Below, piece after piece: positions 6,099 to 14,155 of a stretch of DNA of 37,401 bases. The notes under the pieces are model-generated. The model ran no database searches. It had not been told where the DNA came from and worked only from the letters and a program-made list of their open reading frames with translations. The DNA comes from Pelotomaculum sp. PtaB.Bin104 (GTDB lineage Bacteria > Bacillota > Desulfotomaculia > Desulfotomaculales > Pelotomaculaceae): assembly GCA_002067205.1 (NCBI GenBank), contig MVQL01000252.1, positions 1 to 37,401 on the forward strand. The letters run 5' to 3'. The position numbers and the translations under genes were made by a program. Position 1 is the stretch's first letter, and each line of letters starts with the position of its first letter.

Positions 6099-7570
6099 GC
6101 TGCTGCAAGGGCACCGGGCACACCGCCGAACTGCATCGCCCAGCATGAGCCGATGTAAAGGTTTTTCACTGGTGTTTCTATATTCACGCTCATGGCGTTT
6201 TTATAAAACTTTTTCTTAGGGTTCCAACTCCATGCGGAGCTGGCCCCATCTGTATTATGGGTGAATCTTTCATAAGTCAGCGGAGTTGCGGCGTCTTTGT
6301 ATTCGATATTTTTCTTCAAACCGGGAATCAGCCTGGATGCGCTGTCTATCATTGCCTCCATTGCTTTTCCCTTCAATTGACCATATAACTCTTTGTCTCC
6401 GCCGCCCCAGTTGTTCATCCAATGGTAAGGCACTATGGTCTGAAGCATCAATGAAGATTTTCCTGTAGGAGCATGTTTGGGGTTTACCATTGACGGCGAA
6501 TAAAGTGAAACAGATGTCTTGCTGAAAAACTCTCCGTCTTCGGAATTGTAAATGTTGTAACCGGGTTTATGGTCATAGGTAAATACATGAGGAGCCTTCA
6601 TATATTTGCCAAGTTCTTGGCTGGACATATTCAACCCCAGATATACCGTGCAAAAGCCCTCCGAAACGGCAGCACTTTCAAGATTATCCTGGAGCGTTTG
6701 CGGAATAAGGCTCTGGTCGTCTAAAAGCTTTAGAAAGGTTTTCTTATAATCCCCGGCGGAAATAACATAGTCTGCGTTGTAAACGGTATTTTTGCATGAG
6801 ACACCAACTGCGGCCCCGTTTTTTGTGATTATCTTGTCGACGTAGGAGCTCAGCTTCAAATCCCCGCCCAGTTTCCTGAAGTTTTCGGCGAGAATGTCAG
6901 CCCAAGATTGCATACCACCTTTTACAGTCCAATAGTCGGTAAACACCCCCGATATAGCGGTCCCTACGAACATGGCCGGCATATCCGGATAACCGAATCC
7001 GCTGAACAGCTCGAACAGCTTTGAGCCTTTTTCAAAATATTTTGCGGCAAACTCCGATGACGTCATGTTGCCAAACTGCTTTGATAGTTGCATTTGCTTT
7101 GGAGCGCTCAAGATGTAGGGAAGCATTGATTCGAACATTTTAAGCCCACTGTAAAGAAAAGGCATCGGTTCATCAGCGTCACCCATCAGGTCGATCGTTT
7201 TGTCCAGCTCTGAAAAAACCGTGTCCAACTTTTCTTTTTCAGATGGGAAACCAGAGTAAACCATTTTTTTATAATCATTGTAATTCTCAGGAGTTCCGTC
7301 GAAATCTTCTGAAACGAACCGTATCCTTAGTCTTAAAAAGTCGATCTGATCAAACACTCCGATGTCCTTCATTGCCTTGAATACCGATGCTGAGGCCTCA
7401 AAGGAAAGGGTGCCGCTCTCAAAATAATAACCCTTCCTGTAAAATCCGGCGGTATAGCCGCCAGGCATATTGTGGGCTTCAAATATGGTTACTTTATGTC
7501 CCTTCTTTGCAAGAAGGTTGCCGGTAATCAGACCGCCTATTCCCGAACCGATTATTATTACATTTTTCAT
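6071..7570 (-). CDS. FAD-dependent oxidoreductase, CrtI/phytoene desaturase-like
   Basis: ATG at 7570 is chosen because AAAGGAGATAAGG lies immediately upstream; a longer frame to 7624 has no site. The 499-aa product opens MKNVIIIGSGIGGLITGNLL with the dinucleotide-binding GxGxxG at residues 8-13. EAHNMPGGYTAGF, the Gly-rich FAD loop of the phytoene desaturase/NAD(P)-binding superfamily, follows at about residues 32-44. The C-terminus has NLYIGSCWAMQFGGVPGALAAA, the usual second FAD-contact segment. Relatives desaturate or saturate carotenoids and other polyenes (RetSat-like). No carotenoid synthase is nearby, so the substrate is unknown. It is a single-gene unit with its own terminator. Confidence 0.82.
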   Translation of the reverse strand: MKNVIIIGSGIGGLITGNLLAKKGHKVTIFEAHNMPGGYTAGFYRKGYYFESGTLSFEASASVFKAMKDIGVFDQIDFLRLRIRFVSEDFDGTPENYNDYKKMVYSGFPSEKEKLDTVFSELDKTIDLMGDADEPMPFLYSGLKMFESMLPYILSAPKQMQLSKQFGNMTSSEFAAKYFEKGSKLFELFSGFGYPDMPAMFVGTAISGVFTDYWTVKGGMQSWADILAENFRKLGGDLKLSSYVDKIITKNGAAVGVSCKNTVYNADYVISAGDYKKTFLKLLDDQSLIPQTLQDNLESAAVSEGFCTVYLGLNMSSQELGKYMKAPHVFTYDHKPGYNIYNSEDGEFFSKTSVSLYSPSMVNPKHAPTGKSSLMLQTIVPYHWMNNWGGGDKELYGQLKGKAMEAMIDSASRLIPGLKKNIEYKDAATPLTYERFTHNTDGASSAWSWNPKKKFYKNAMSVNIETPVKNLYIGSCWAMQFGGVPGALAAAYQCTKKIK

Positions 7571-7672
7571 TTCCTTATCTCCTTTATTGACATGCAAAAT
7601 AATTATAATGCCCCCCATTGTCAAGACACGGAAATAATTTTATAAGTTATTCTCCTTTCCGTGTTTGTATGT

Positions 7673-8542
7673 TCAAGCAACCTTTTGATGCTGCTTGCCA
7701 TCATATAGTTGGGCCGGACATTGACCTCCAATGGCAGAATGGGGACGGAAGGTATTATACTCATGAATATAACGATTTAAAGCAATTCTCAGTTCCCGTG
7801 GGCTATTAAATTCATTGATATAAACACAATCATATTTCAGAGTTCTGAAAAACCGTTCTGTTCTCACATTATCCAGGGCTTGACCCTTGCCATCCATAGG
7901 GATTTTAATACCCCAGGATTCTAACAGGTTGAGATAGTCAGGATTAGTAAAATGAGAACCCTGGTCGCTGTTGATAATCTCGGGCTGACGGTGGCTTAAG
8001 GCTCGTTTCAAACAGGTTAAGACAAAGGATTTATCCAATGTGCTGGACAGTTCAAAATCTACAATACAACGGCTGTACCAGTCGATAATGACAAAAAGAT
8101 ACATGAAGCCTTTTTCCAATCGAACATATGTAATATCTACACCCCAGACTTGATTCGGATGGGAAATAGGTAGGTTCCTGAGCAAATAAGGCCGAACATA
8201 TTGCGCATGAAACCGCTTACTAAGATTTGGTTTGGGATAAATGGTGTAAATGCCCATATCCCGCATCATACGGCGTACTTTTTTCCGGTTAATTAGTAAA
8301 TGATCATCCCTTCTCAGAATCTGGGTGATGGTTCGATAACCCCAGGTGGGGTAAGCCGTGTGAATTTCATCGATCCGGCGCATCACAAATAAATCCTCAT
8401 CGGAGATAGGCTTCTTTTCAGGGGGCCGGCGATAGACGCTGGTACGATTGATGTTTAATAACTCGGCCTGGCGCTTGGCATTGTTTCGGTCAACGAGATC
8501 TTTTCTTCCAGTCCGGTCCGAGGATTTCTTCAGATTTTTTTT
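7673..8542 (-). pseudogene. IS3-family transposase OrfB (DDE integrase core)
   Basis: Conceptual orfB (about 289 aa) runs from the A9 slip site at 8535-8543 to 7673. It has an HTH_21-like start (NAKRQAELLNINRTSVYRR), then the rve core: VWGVDITYVRLEKGFMYLFV (first Asp), PEIINSDQGSHFTNPDY (second Asp) and RTERFFRTLKYDCVY (Glu), so the DDE triad is intact. It ends FRPHSAIGGQCPAQLYDG. It has no own start near the slip site. The step from the orfA frame to the orfB frame is +1 (or -2), not the -1 normally used by IS3 elements, so the A-run has probably gained or lost a base and the copy is inactive. Confidence 0.8.
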
Positions 8543-8813
8543 TCAGCCAGTCCACCTCATAGGTGAGCTGACCAACTTTACGCTCTAACTGAGCCACTCT
8601 TTCATTTTTTTCTTCCAGTTCTTTTTCAACTGCGGAGGGCCCTTTTTAAAATATCTCGGCAGCACGTTCCAAAAACTCGCTTTTCCAGCGGTTGATCATC
8701 ACCGGGTTTATATCATACTTAGCAGCAATTTCGTTGACAGTGGAGGCTTCCTGCAGTACCTCCAGAACTACCTTGCTTTTAAATTCGGCTGAATAATGGT
8801 TTCTCTTTTTCAT
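8543..8813 (-). pseudogene. IS3-family OrfA (HTH), nonsense codon
   Basis: The start at 8813 gives MKKRNHYSAEFKSKVVLEVL and the HTH TVNEIAAKYDINPVMINRWK, the usual DNA-binding OrfA. After RAAEIF a TAA at 8646-8648 interrupts, and the same frame continues KGPSAVEKELEEKNERVAQL and a coiled-coil region up to the poly-A slip site. The stop is one base from AAA (Lys). OrfA is thus cut after 55 aa. Confidence 0.8.
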
Positions 8814-8978
8814 GCTTACAGTATAACTTACATTTTGAATTTTGTGTCTCACTCTATGGGAGCATTATAGATCACTTCCGAAAGCATTAACTAACATGTT
8901 TCAACAAAACCAGCCAAACCAATGAAAATGCTCAAAATTAGCACTGTGGAAAATACGCATTGCTTTTGGTAAAACGAC

Positions 8979-9085
8979 GGTTGCTTCGGGACAAGCAAAA
9001 ATATTTTGAATTCTCATTCTTATCCATTTGCTTCCATTGTAACAAAAAGGTTGCTTCGGGACAAGCAAAAATATTTTGAATTCTC
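8979..9085. repeat. two direct copies of a 37-bp repeat, 33-bp spacer
   Basis: Copies at 8979-9015 and 9049-9085 are identical. Each begins GGTTGCTTCGGGACAAGCAA, which holds a 6-bp dyad TTGCTT/AAGCAA around CGGGAC, and ends in ATTTTGAATTCTC. The spacing (37 on 33) is CRISPR-like, but only two copies exist and no cas gene is present. The second copy abuts the end of the germination operon. Nothing else was recognised in 8853-9094. Confidence 0.85.
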
Positions 9086-9094
9086 CCCGATTAT

Positions 9095-9316
9095 TTAGGG
9101 TTCTTTCAAAAGTTCCGCCAGAGGCTTAAACAGCGCCTCGATCGGGGCATTGGGCTCGAAAGGGCGGATCCCGTAAACCTGCGGGATGGTGAGGGCTATA
9201 CCGATAGCCAGGAAAACCGAAAAGGCGATCAGTTCCCGCCACATCTTCTTTTTAACCAGACCCGGCGCTTCAAGCCAAATAATCAGCGCAAAACCCAGCA
9301 GTACCAATACTATCAA
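9095..9316 (-). CDS. small membrane protein of the germination operon, 73 aa
   Basis: The TTG start at 9316 follows GGGGAGGTAAATAA. The product has two hydrophobic segments, residues 1-14 (VLVLLGFALIIWLEAP) and about 27-48 (ELIAFSVFLAIGIALTIPQV), joined by a basic loop LVKKKMWRE. It then has an outside-type tail YGIRPFEPNAPIEALFKPLA. No family was recognised with certainty. Position at the distal end of a gerAA-AB-AC array, same strand and about 100 bp after the last permease, suggests a receptor accessory subunit. Small membrane proteins such as GerD or D-subunits modulate some Ger receptors, but this one is not clearly homologous to them. Confidence 0.6.
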   Translation of the reverse strand: MIVLVLLGFALIIWLEAPGLVKKKMWRELIAFSVFLAIGIALTIPQVYGIRPFEPNAPIEALFKPLAELLKEP

Positions 9317-9346
9317 CCTTATTTACCTCCCCGTTTAGAAAACAAT

Positions 9347-9409
9347 GTATCGCAACAACCTTCCCCGGCCACCTGCCCAGGACTACCTCAAGAAACTGAA
9401 ACAAGCATT
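9347..9409 (-). pseudogene. remnant of a fourth gerAB permease gene
   Basis: The complement of 9409-9347 starts with the same context as the intact permeases (GGTGAGCGGCA then ATGCTTG). It jumps directly to what is internal codon ~70 in those genes: TTTCAGTTTCTTGAGG onward, translating FQFLEVVLGRWPGKVVA. The intact copies read FQFPEVILGRWPGKVVA. About 200 bp between the start codon and this point and all of the 3' part are missing. It shows the array once had at least four permease genes. Confidence 0.8.
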
Positions 9410-9423
9410 GCCGCTCACCACTT

Positions 9424-10527
9424 TCAGTTTTGCTTCACTCCCTGCCCCCTGATCACGGCAACAAGCAGCAGCAGGAGCGGTATGCCCACCTGAAATACGA
9501 TCAAGCCGTAAATAGGTGCAAACATACCCAGATAAGTAAGTAAATCCATAATACTATCGTGTGCCATAATGGACAGGGCTAAAAAGATTACCGCAAACGG
9601 CAAAACCAGAGGCTTGTAGTCCTTTAGTTCCAGCAACTGGGCGCTGCCCAGCACCGTCACCCAGTAAAAAACGCAGATTTTCATCAGAGCCCCGGCCACC
9701 CAGATGACCATAATAACAGCCTCCATGCGTTCCAGAAAATTGGCCAGGTGGATCGCCCTGGTTGCGTTTATCCCCGGGAAAAACCACGTGGCAGTGACCT
9801 CAGGACTAAATATTGTTACTTCGCCAACAAATGTAATAAGTAAAGTAAATCCAGTAATTAATGTGGCCGACGCAGCAATTTTATAAGCTTCTTTAGATTT
9901 ATTCAGGTGGGGAATGAGCACAGCCATGGTGACGATCTCCGCCATCCAGGTAGCGGGCATAACGGCACCTTTTATAATAGGTACGGCCCCGTTTTCAATA
10001 AAAACCGGAAGTAGTTTTTTTAAGTTCATTTCCGGGCTAGACAAAATCGCCAGGGCAAAAACCGACAGCAAAATTATAGGAAGGATGATTTGATTTACCC
10101 GGACAAATACCTCCAGACCGTTGCGCACGGCATAGGCGGTTATAGCTATGAGAAGCAGTTCAAAAACAATTATTGGCGTTTCAGGCATAAAGACACTAAC
10201 CAAAAGAGAGCCGTACTGCCGAAGAATTTCATAATTTATATGGGTAAACCACCAGAGGTACAGGAAGGCGACAACCTTCCCCGGCCACCTTCCCAGTATT
10301 ACCTCCGGAAACTGAAACAGGGTTTTATCCGGAAAGCGCAGGCTTAAGTTTACTGCCAGCCAGGCGATAAGCAGAGAAACAAGAATGGACAGCAGAATCG
10401 AGATCCAGCCGTCCTGTTTGGCCAGATTGGCAATCACGGCGCCCACAAAAAGAACAGCCGTGGGCAGGACCATGCTCACCATTAAGAAAACGGCCTGTTT
10501 GCTGTCAATTTTGCCTCCTTCAAGCAT
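9424..10527 (-). CDS. germinant receptor permease subunit (GerAB/GerKB family), copy 3
   Basis: The 367-aa polytopic protein has about 10 predicted helices and belongs to the endospore germination permease branch of the APC superfamily. Diagnostic stretches are ISILLSILVSLLIAWLAVNL, LFQFPEVILGRWPGKVVAFL, FMPETPIIVFELLL and IMAHDSIMDLLTYL. In Bacillus GerA the B subunit binds the germinant (for example L-alanine) inside its membrane domain. ATG start at 10527 with GGTGAGCGA upstream. It is the last intact permease of the array. It is highly similar to the copies at 10700 and 13037, and differs most in the segment around residues 240-262 (EVTIFSPEVTATWFFPG) and in the last loop. Confidence 0.9.
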   Translation of the reverse strand: MLEGGKIDSKQAVFLMVSMVLPTAVLFVGAVIANLAKQDGWISILLSILVSLLIAWLAVNLSLRFPDKTLFQFPEVILGRWPGKVVAFLYLWWFTHINYEILRQYGSLLVSVFMPETPIIVFELLLIAITAYAVRNGLEVFVRVNQIILPIILLSVFALAILSSPEMNLKKLLPVFIENGAVPIIKGAVMPATWMAEIVTMAVLIPHLNKSKEAYKIAASATLITGFTLLITFVGEVTIFSPEVTATWFFPGINATRAIHLANFLERMEAVIMVIWVAGALMKICVFYWVTVLGSAQLLELKDYKPLVLPFAVIFLALSIMAHDSIMDLLTYLGMFAPIYGLIVFQVGIPLLLLLVAVIRGQGVKQN

Positions 10528-10581
10528 TGTCGCTCACCACCTTCATTGCTTCCACCTCTTCCGGAGCCGGATTTGGTTTAA

Positions 10582-10703
10582 CTATTGTCCCTTTGTTCTC
10601 TTAATCTGTAAACCACTGCGCCTCGTATGAGCCTCCATCGTAAAGTTAACCCCGGTGACGCCTCATCCTACATGTCTATCAAACACGCCGGCAATTTCCT
10701 CAA
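10582..10703 (-). pseudogene. gerAC remnant: both ends kept, middle deleted
   Basis: Its TTG start overlaps the stop of the upstream permease exactly as in the intact gerAC at 13040. The first codons read LRKLPACL (intact: LRKLLACL). After about 10 codons the sequence jumps to the 3' end: VTGVNFTMEAHTRRSGLQ and a TAG at 10582-10584; the intact gene ends AGVNITVEAHLRRSGLMSKR. About 1.05 kb of coding sequence has gone. The lipobox Cys and all folded domains are lost. Confidence 0.88.
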
Positions 10704-11803
10704 TGTCGCGATCCCCCCTGTCCCCTGACTGCGGCAACAACCAGCAGGAGGAGGGGGATGCCTACCTGAAATATAATCAGGTTATCAAAAATTCCAAGAC
10801 CGATCATGAAGGTAAGTAAATCCATAATGCTATCATGTGCCATGATGGACAGAGCTAAAACGATTACCCCCACCGGCAAAACGAGAGGCTTGTAATCCTT
10901 CAGCTCCAACAACTGTGCACTGCCCAGTACCGCTGCCCAATAAAAAACGCTGATTTTCACCAAACCAATGGCCACCCATATGGCCATTGCAATAAGATCC
11001 AGCCGTTCCAGAAAATTGGCAAGGTGGATCGTCCTGATCCCGTTTAAGGTCGGGAAATACCACATGGCACTAACTTCGGGACCAAATGTTGCAATATCGG
11101 CCATAAATATAGCGATTAGAAAAGAACCTGTAATTAAAGTGGCCGACACAGCAACTTTATAAGCCTCATTTGCTTTGTTCAGGTAGGGAATCAGCACGGC
11201 CATGGTGACGATCTCTCCCATCCAGGCAGCGGGCATGACGGCGCCTTTTATAACAGGCGCGGCCCCGTTTTCAATAAAAACCGGGAGTAGTTTTTTAAAG
11301 TTCATATTTGGTGTACCCAAAATTACCAAGATAACTATCAAAACCAAAATGATGGGAAGAATGATCTGATTTACTCGGGTAAACACCTCCAGACCGTTTC
11401 GCGCGGCGTAGGCAGCTATAGCCATGATCAGTAATTCAAAAACAATTATCGGCGTTTCAGGCATAAAGGCGGAAACCAAAAAGGAGCCGAACGCCCGAAG
11501 GACTTCAGCATTTAAATGAATGTACCACCAGATGAATAAGAGGGCGACAACCTTCCCCGGCCATTTGCCCAGGATTATCTCCGGAAACTGAAACAATGTT
11601 TTACCCGGAAAAAGCATGCTTAAGTTTACTGCCAGCCAGGCGATAAGCAAAGCAACAAGAATGGCCAGCAAAATTGAGATCCAGCCGTCCTGTTTAGCCA
11701 AAAGGGCAACCGCAGAGGTTACAAAAAGAAAAGCCGTGGACAGGACCATGCTCACCATTAAGAAAATGGCCTGTTTGCTGTCAATTCTGCCCCCTTCAAG
11801 CAC
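10700..11803 (-). CDS. germinant receptor permease subunit (GerAB/GerKB family), copy 2
   Basis: This 367-aa multi-pass membrane protein is the same length as its two paralogues. Shared blocks are AKQDGWISILLAILVALLIA, LLPVFIENGAAPVIKGAVMP and AWMGEIVTMAVLIPYLNKAN. It departs in the putative extracellular or ligand-pocket parts: MADIATFGPEVSAMWYFPTL at about 237-256, and FMIGLGIFDNLIIFQ near residue 340. GTG start at 11803 with GGTGAGCAATA upstream. It lies 58 bp after the intact gerAC and its stop overlaps the start of the gerAC remnant. Expected role: germinant recognition together with one A and one C subunit. Confidence 0.9.
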   Translation of the reverse strand: MLEGGRIDSKQAIFLMVSMVLSTAFLFVTSAVALLAKQDGWISILLAILVALLIAWLAVNLSMLFPGKTLFQFPEIILGKWPGKVVALLFIWWYIHLNAEVLRAFGSFLVSAFMPETPIIVFELLIMAIAAYAARNGLEVFTRVNQIILPIILVLIVILVILGTPNMNFKKLLPVFIENGAAPVIKGAVMPAAWMGEIVTMAVLIPYLNKANEAYKVAVSATLITGSFLIAIFMADIATFGPEVSAMWYFPTLNGIRTIHLANFLERLDLIAMAIWVAIGLVKISVFYWAAVLGSAQLLELKDYKPLVLPVGVIVLALSIMAHDSIMDLLTFMIGLGIFDNLIIFQVGIPLLLLVVAAVRGQGGSRH

Positions 11804-11861
11804 TATTGCTCACCACCTTCATTGCTTCCTCCCCGTCCGGGGCCCGATTTGGTTTAAACTA

Positions 11862-13040
11862 TTATCCCGTTGGTCTCTTGCTCATTAAACCGCTGCGCCT
11901 TAGATGAGCCTCCACCGTAATGTTAACCCCGGCATCGGCGAATACCTCATCCCACTTATCTTTTAACTCCTTCCACTCTTTGGGATACCTCCGGTGGAAA
12001 GCCACCCCGAAACCAAAGATATCCGCCCCGTATTCCCCTTGGGCCTTCTTCAGGGTAAATCGCGCCCTTTCTTCTACTTCTCTGGCTATTTCTTTTTCTA
12101 CGTCCTCCCGCACCTCGCGTTCCATTATATCCTCGACCTGCATCTCCAACAAATCCCCTTCCACATCTATTTTTACATCAAACCATACGGATTCTCCGTC
12201 ATATTGCGGTTTCACTTCCGTATGACCACGGATTATATTAATAGACGTTTCCCTGCCCGGTATGGTCAAGGAAGGGACACTAATAACCCCCTTCAACACC
12301 TCACCTCTGAGCCAGAGCAGCCCCCGGGTTTCCGATTCATCCAGCCAGCCCACCATCGTTTTCCCACGGAATACGGCCGTTCCAGTAAGGGCGACTCCCT
12401 TCAGTTTAGTAGGATTTTCCTTCTGCGGTCCCCCCGGGGTAACTCCACGCTCGACAATTTCAACCTTTGAGGCAATGGTGTTGGCTCCCTTGGTGTAATA
12501 CATAACGCGAAAATCCTTAATAGTAACGGAATAGCCCGTTTTGGCCCTGGCTAAGTAACCGATGTCCTGTGCTGATGTTTTCTCCAGTTCCGAATAGGTT
12601 TCCAATATATCTTTAGCCTTCCCTTTGGCCACCATGGCCCACATGTTTTCCCGGGGCTGCGGCGCACGGGAGAAAAAATTCAAGTAATGAGTTATATCAT
12701 CACGGGCTGCTTCTTCCCCAAGAACTAAAATTATACAATGGGCCCAGTAAATGTGACGGGAAATCCGGGTGGCCAATTTTCTCTGGGCATCAAGAACGGT
12801 TTTGCCTGTCTCAGAAATCACCCAGGTAGGCGGTTCCTTTCCCCCGGCCCCCTCTCCCCCGCCCGCGAAAGCACTGGGCTTGGCCAGTTGTAAAGTTAAC
12901 TCAACCTGACCATCAGGGGCACGGTCAACCCCCACCCCCAGGACAATGGCCAGTTCCCCCATTTCTTTGCGGCTCCAGCAGCCGCTTAAGATACTGGTCA
13001 TAAGGATCAACAGAAATAAACAGGCCAACAATTTTCTCAA
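11862..13040 (-). CDS. gerAC: germinant receptor lipoprotein subunit (Ger(x)C)
   Basis: The 392-aa lipoprotein has a signal peptide with lipobox ILSGC and acylated Cys at residue 21 (after MRKLLACLFLLILMTS). The mature part starts WSRKEMGELAIVLGVGVD, the standard start of GerAC domain 1. Domains 2 and 3 follow, with VALTGTAVFRGKTMVGWLDE near residues 215-234 and the C-terminal GADIFGFGVAFHRRYPKEWK. GerC subunits sit on the outer face of the inner spore membrane and are essential for receptor function. The TTG start overlaps the permease stop (TTGA), indicating translational coupling. It is the only intact C subunit for three B subunits. Confidence 0.93.
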   Translation of the reverse strand: MRKLLACLFLLILMTSILSGCWSRKEMGELAIVLGVGVDRAPDGQVELTLQLAKPSAFAGGGEGAGGKEPPTWVISETGKTVLDAQRKLATRISRHIYWAHCIILVLGEEAARDDITHYLNFFSRAPQPRENMWAMVAKGKAKDILETYSELEKTSAQDIGYLARAKTGYSVTIKDFRVMYYTKGANTIASKVEIVERGVTPGGPQKENPTKLKGVALTGTAVFRGKTMVGWLDESETRGLLWLRGEVLKGVISVPSLTIPGRETSINIIRGHTEVKPQYDGESVWFDVKIDVEGDLLEMQVEDIMEREVREDVEKEIAREVEERARFTLKKAQGEYGADIFGFGVAFHRRYPKEWKELKDKWDEVFADAGVNITVEAHLRRSGLMSKRPTG

Positions 13041-14140
13041 TTCTGTTTCACTCCCTGTCCCCTAATCACAGCAATAATCAGCAGCAGGAGAGGGATGCCC
13101 GCCTCAAAAACGATCAGGGCATAAGGACCCCAAAACCTACCAAGGAAAGTAAATAAATCCAGAATACTATCATGAGCCATGATGGACAAGGCCAAAAGGA
13201 TTACTCCCACCGGCAAAACCAGGGGCTTGTAATCCTTCAGTTCCAGACACTGGGCGCTCCCCAGTACCGCCACCCAGTAAAAAACACAGATTTTGATCAG
13301 ACCCCCGGCTATCCAGATGAACATAACAAAAGCCTCCAGCCGTTCCAGAAAATTGGCCAGGTGAATCATTCTGACCTTGTTCAAGCTTGGGAAAATCCAC
13401 CCGGCAGTGACCTCGGGGCCAAATATTGCTACATCGCCAACAAATGTAAATATTAAAAATCCCCCGGTAATTAAAGTAGCTGCAGCAGCAACCCGGTAAG
13501 CTTCTTTTGCTTTGTTCAGGTAGGGAATAAGCACAGCTATGGTGACGATCTCACCCATCCAGGCAGCCGGCATAACCGCGCCTTTAATCACAGGTACGGC
13601 TCCGTTTTCAATAAAAACCGGCAGCAATCTTTTTAAGTTCACTTCGGGGGTAAGTAAAATATTCACAATAATTATCAAACCTAAAATGACTGGTAAGATA
13701 ATCTCATTTGCCCGGGTAAACACCTCCAGGCCGTTACGCACGGCATAGGCGGCTATTAACGTAATAAGTAATTCAAGAACAATGATCGGTGTTTCAGGCA
13801 TAAAGGCGGAAACCATAAAAGAACCATACTGCCGCAGGATTTCGGCATTTATCTGGATGAACCACCAGATGAATAATAGGGTGACAACCTTCCCAGGCCA
13901 TTTGCCCAGAATTACCTCCAGATACTGAAACAGGGTTTTCCCCGGAAAACGCAGGCTCAAGTTTACCGCCAGCTGTGCGATCAGCAACCCGGCTAGAGTG
14001 GCCAGCAGAATTGAGATCCAGCCGTCCTGTTTAGCCAAATGGGCAGTTACGGAGGCCACAAAAAGAAGGGTTGTGGGCAAGACCATGCTCACCATTAAAA
14101 GAGTAGCTTGTTTGCTGTTAATTTTGCCCTCTTCAAGCAC
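13037..14140 (-). CDS. gerAB: germinant receptor permease subunit (GerAB/GerKB family), copy 1
   Basis: This is the promoter-proximal permease, 367 aa, GTG start at 14140, 15 bp after the gerAA stop. It shares the family blocks (FQYLEVILGKWPGKVVTLLF, FMPETPIIVLELL, RLLPVFIENGAVPVIKGAVM, LELKDYKPLVLPVGVILLAL). Its variable segment is VGDVAIFGPEVTAGWIFPSL, and its last loop is TFLGRFWGPYALIVFEAG. Its stop overlaps the gerAC start. By position it is the canonical partner of gerAA and gerAC in a gerA-type tricistron; the other two copies probably arose from it or from a common ancestor by tandem duplication. Confidence 0.92.
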   Translation of the reverse strand: MLEEGKINSKQATLLMVSMVLPTTLLFVASVTAHLAKQDGWISILLATLAGLLIAQLAVNLSLRFPGKTLFQYLEVILGKWPGKVVTLLFIWWFIQINAEILRQYGSFMVSAFMPETPIIVLELLITLIAAYAVRNGLEVFTRANEIILPVILGLIIIVNILLTPEVNLKRLLPVFIENGAVPVIKGAVMPAAWMGEIVTIAVLIPYLNKAKEAYRVAAAATLITGGFLIFTFVGDVAIFGPEVTAGWIFPSLNKVRMIHLANFLERLEAFVMFIWIAGGLIKICVFYWVAVLGSAQCLELKDYKPLVLPVGVILLALSIMAHDSILDLFTFLGRFWGPYALIVFEAGIPLLLLIIAVIRGQGVKQN

Positions 14141-14155
14141 TGCCGCTCACCGCCC

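Larger units (their letters stand above)
7620..8852 (-). mobile_element. degenerate IS3-family insertion sequence (IS150-like)
   Basis: The element has overlapping orfA and orfB on the minus strand and imperfect inverted ends of about 25-28 bp. Near 7622-7650 the left end reads AAGACAC...TAAGTTAT; the complement of 8823-8851 reads GAGACAC...TAAGTTAT. End positions are approximate, and no clear 3-4 bp target duplication was found. Both orfs carry disabling changes. It sits between the FAD oxidoreductase and the germination locus. Confidence 0.8.

Noticed and set aside
8979..9085. CRISPR array
   Set aside because: Only two repeat copies and one spacer, no cas genes in the window, and the flanks show weak similarity that allows a simple tandem duplication. 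Kept as a repeat only.
10090..10347. Plus-strand frames inside the germination permeases (also 11616-11888, 11994-12470, 13998-14459)
   Set aside because: They mirror coding sequence of gerAB/gerAC/gerAA on the other strand and recur because the permeases are paralogous.
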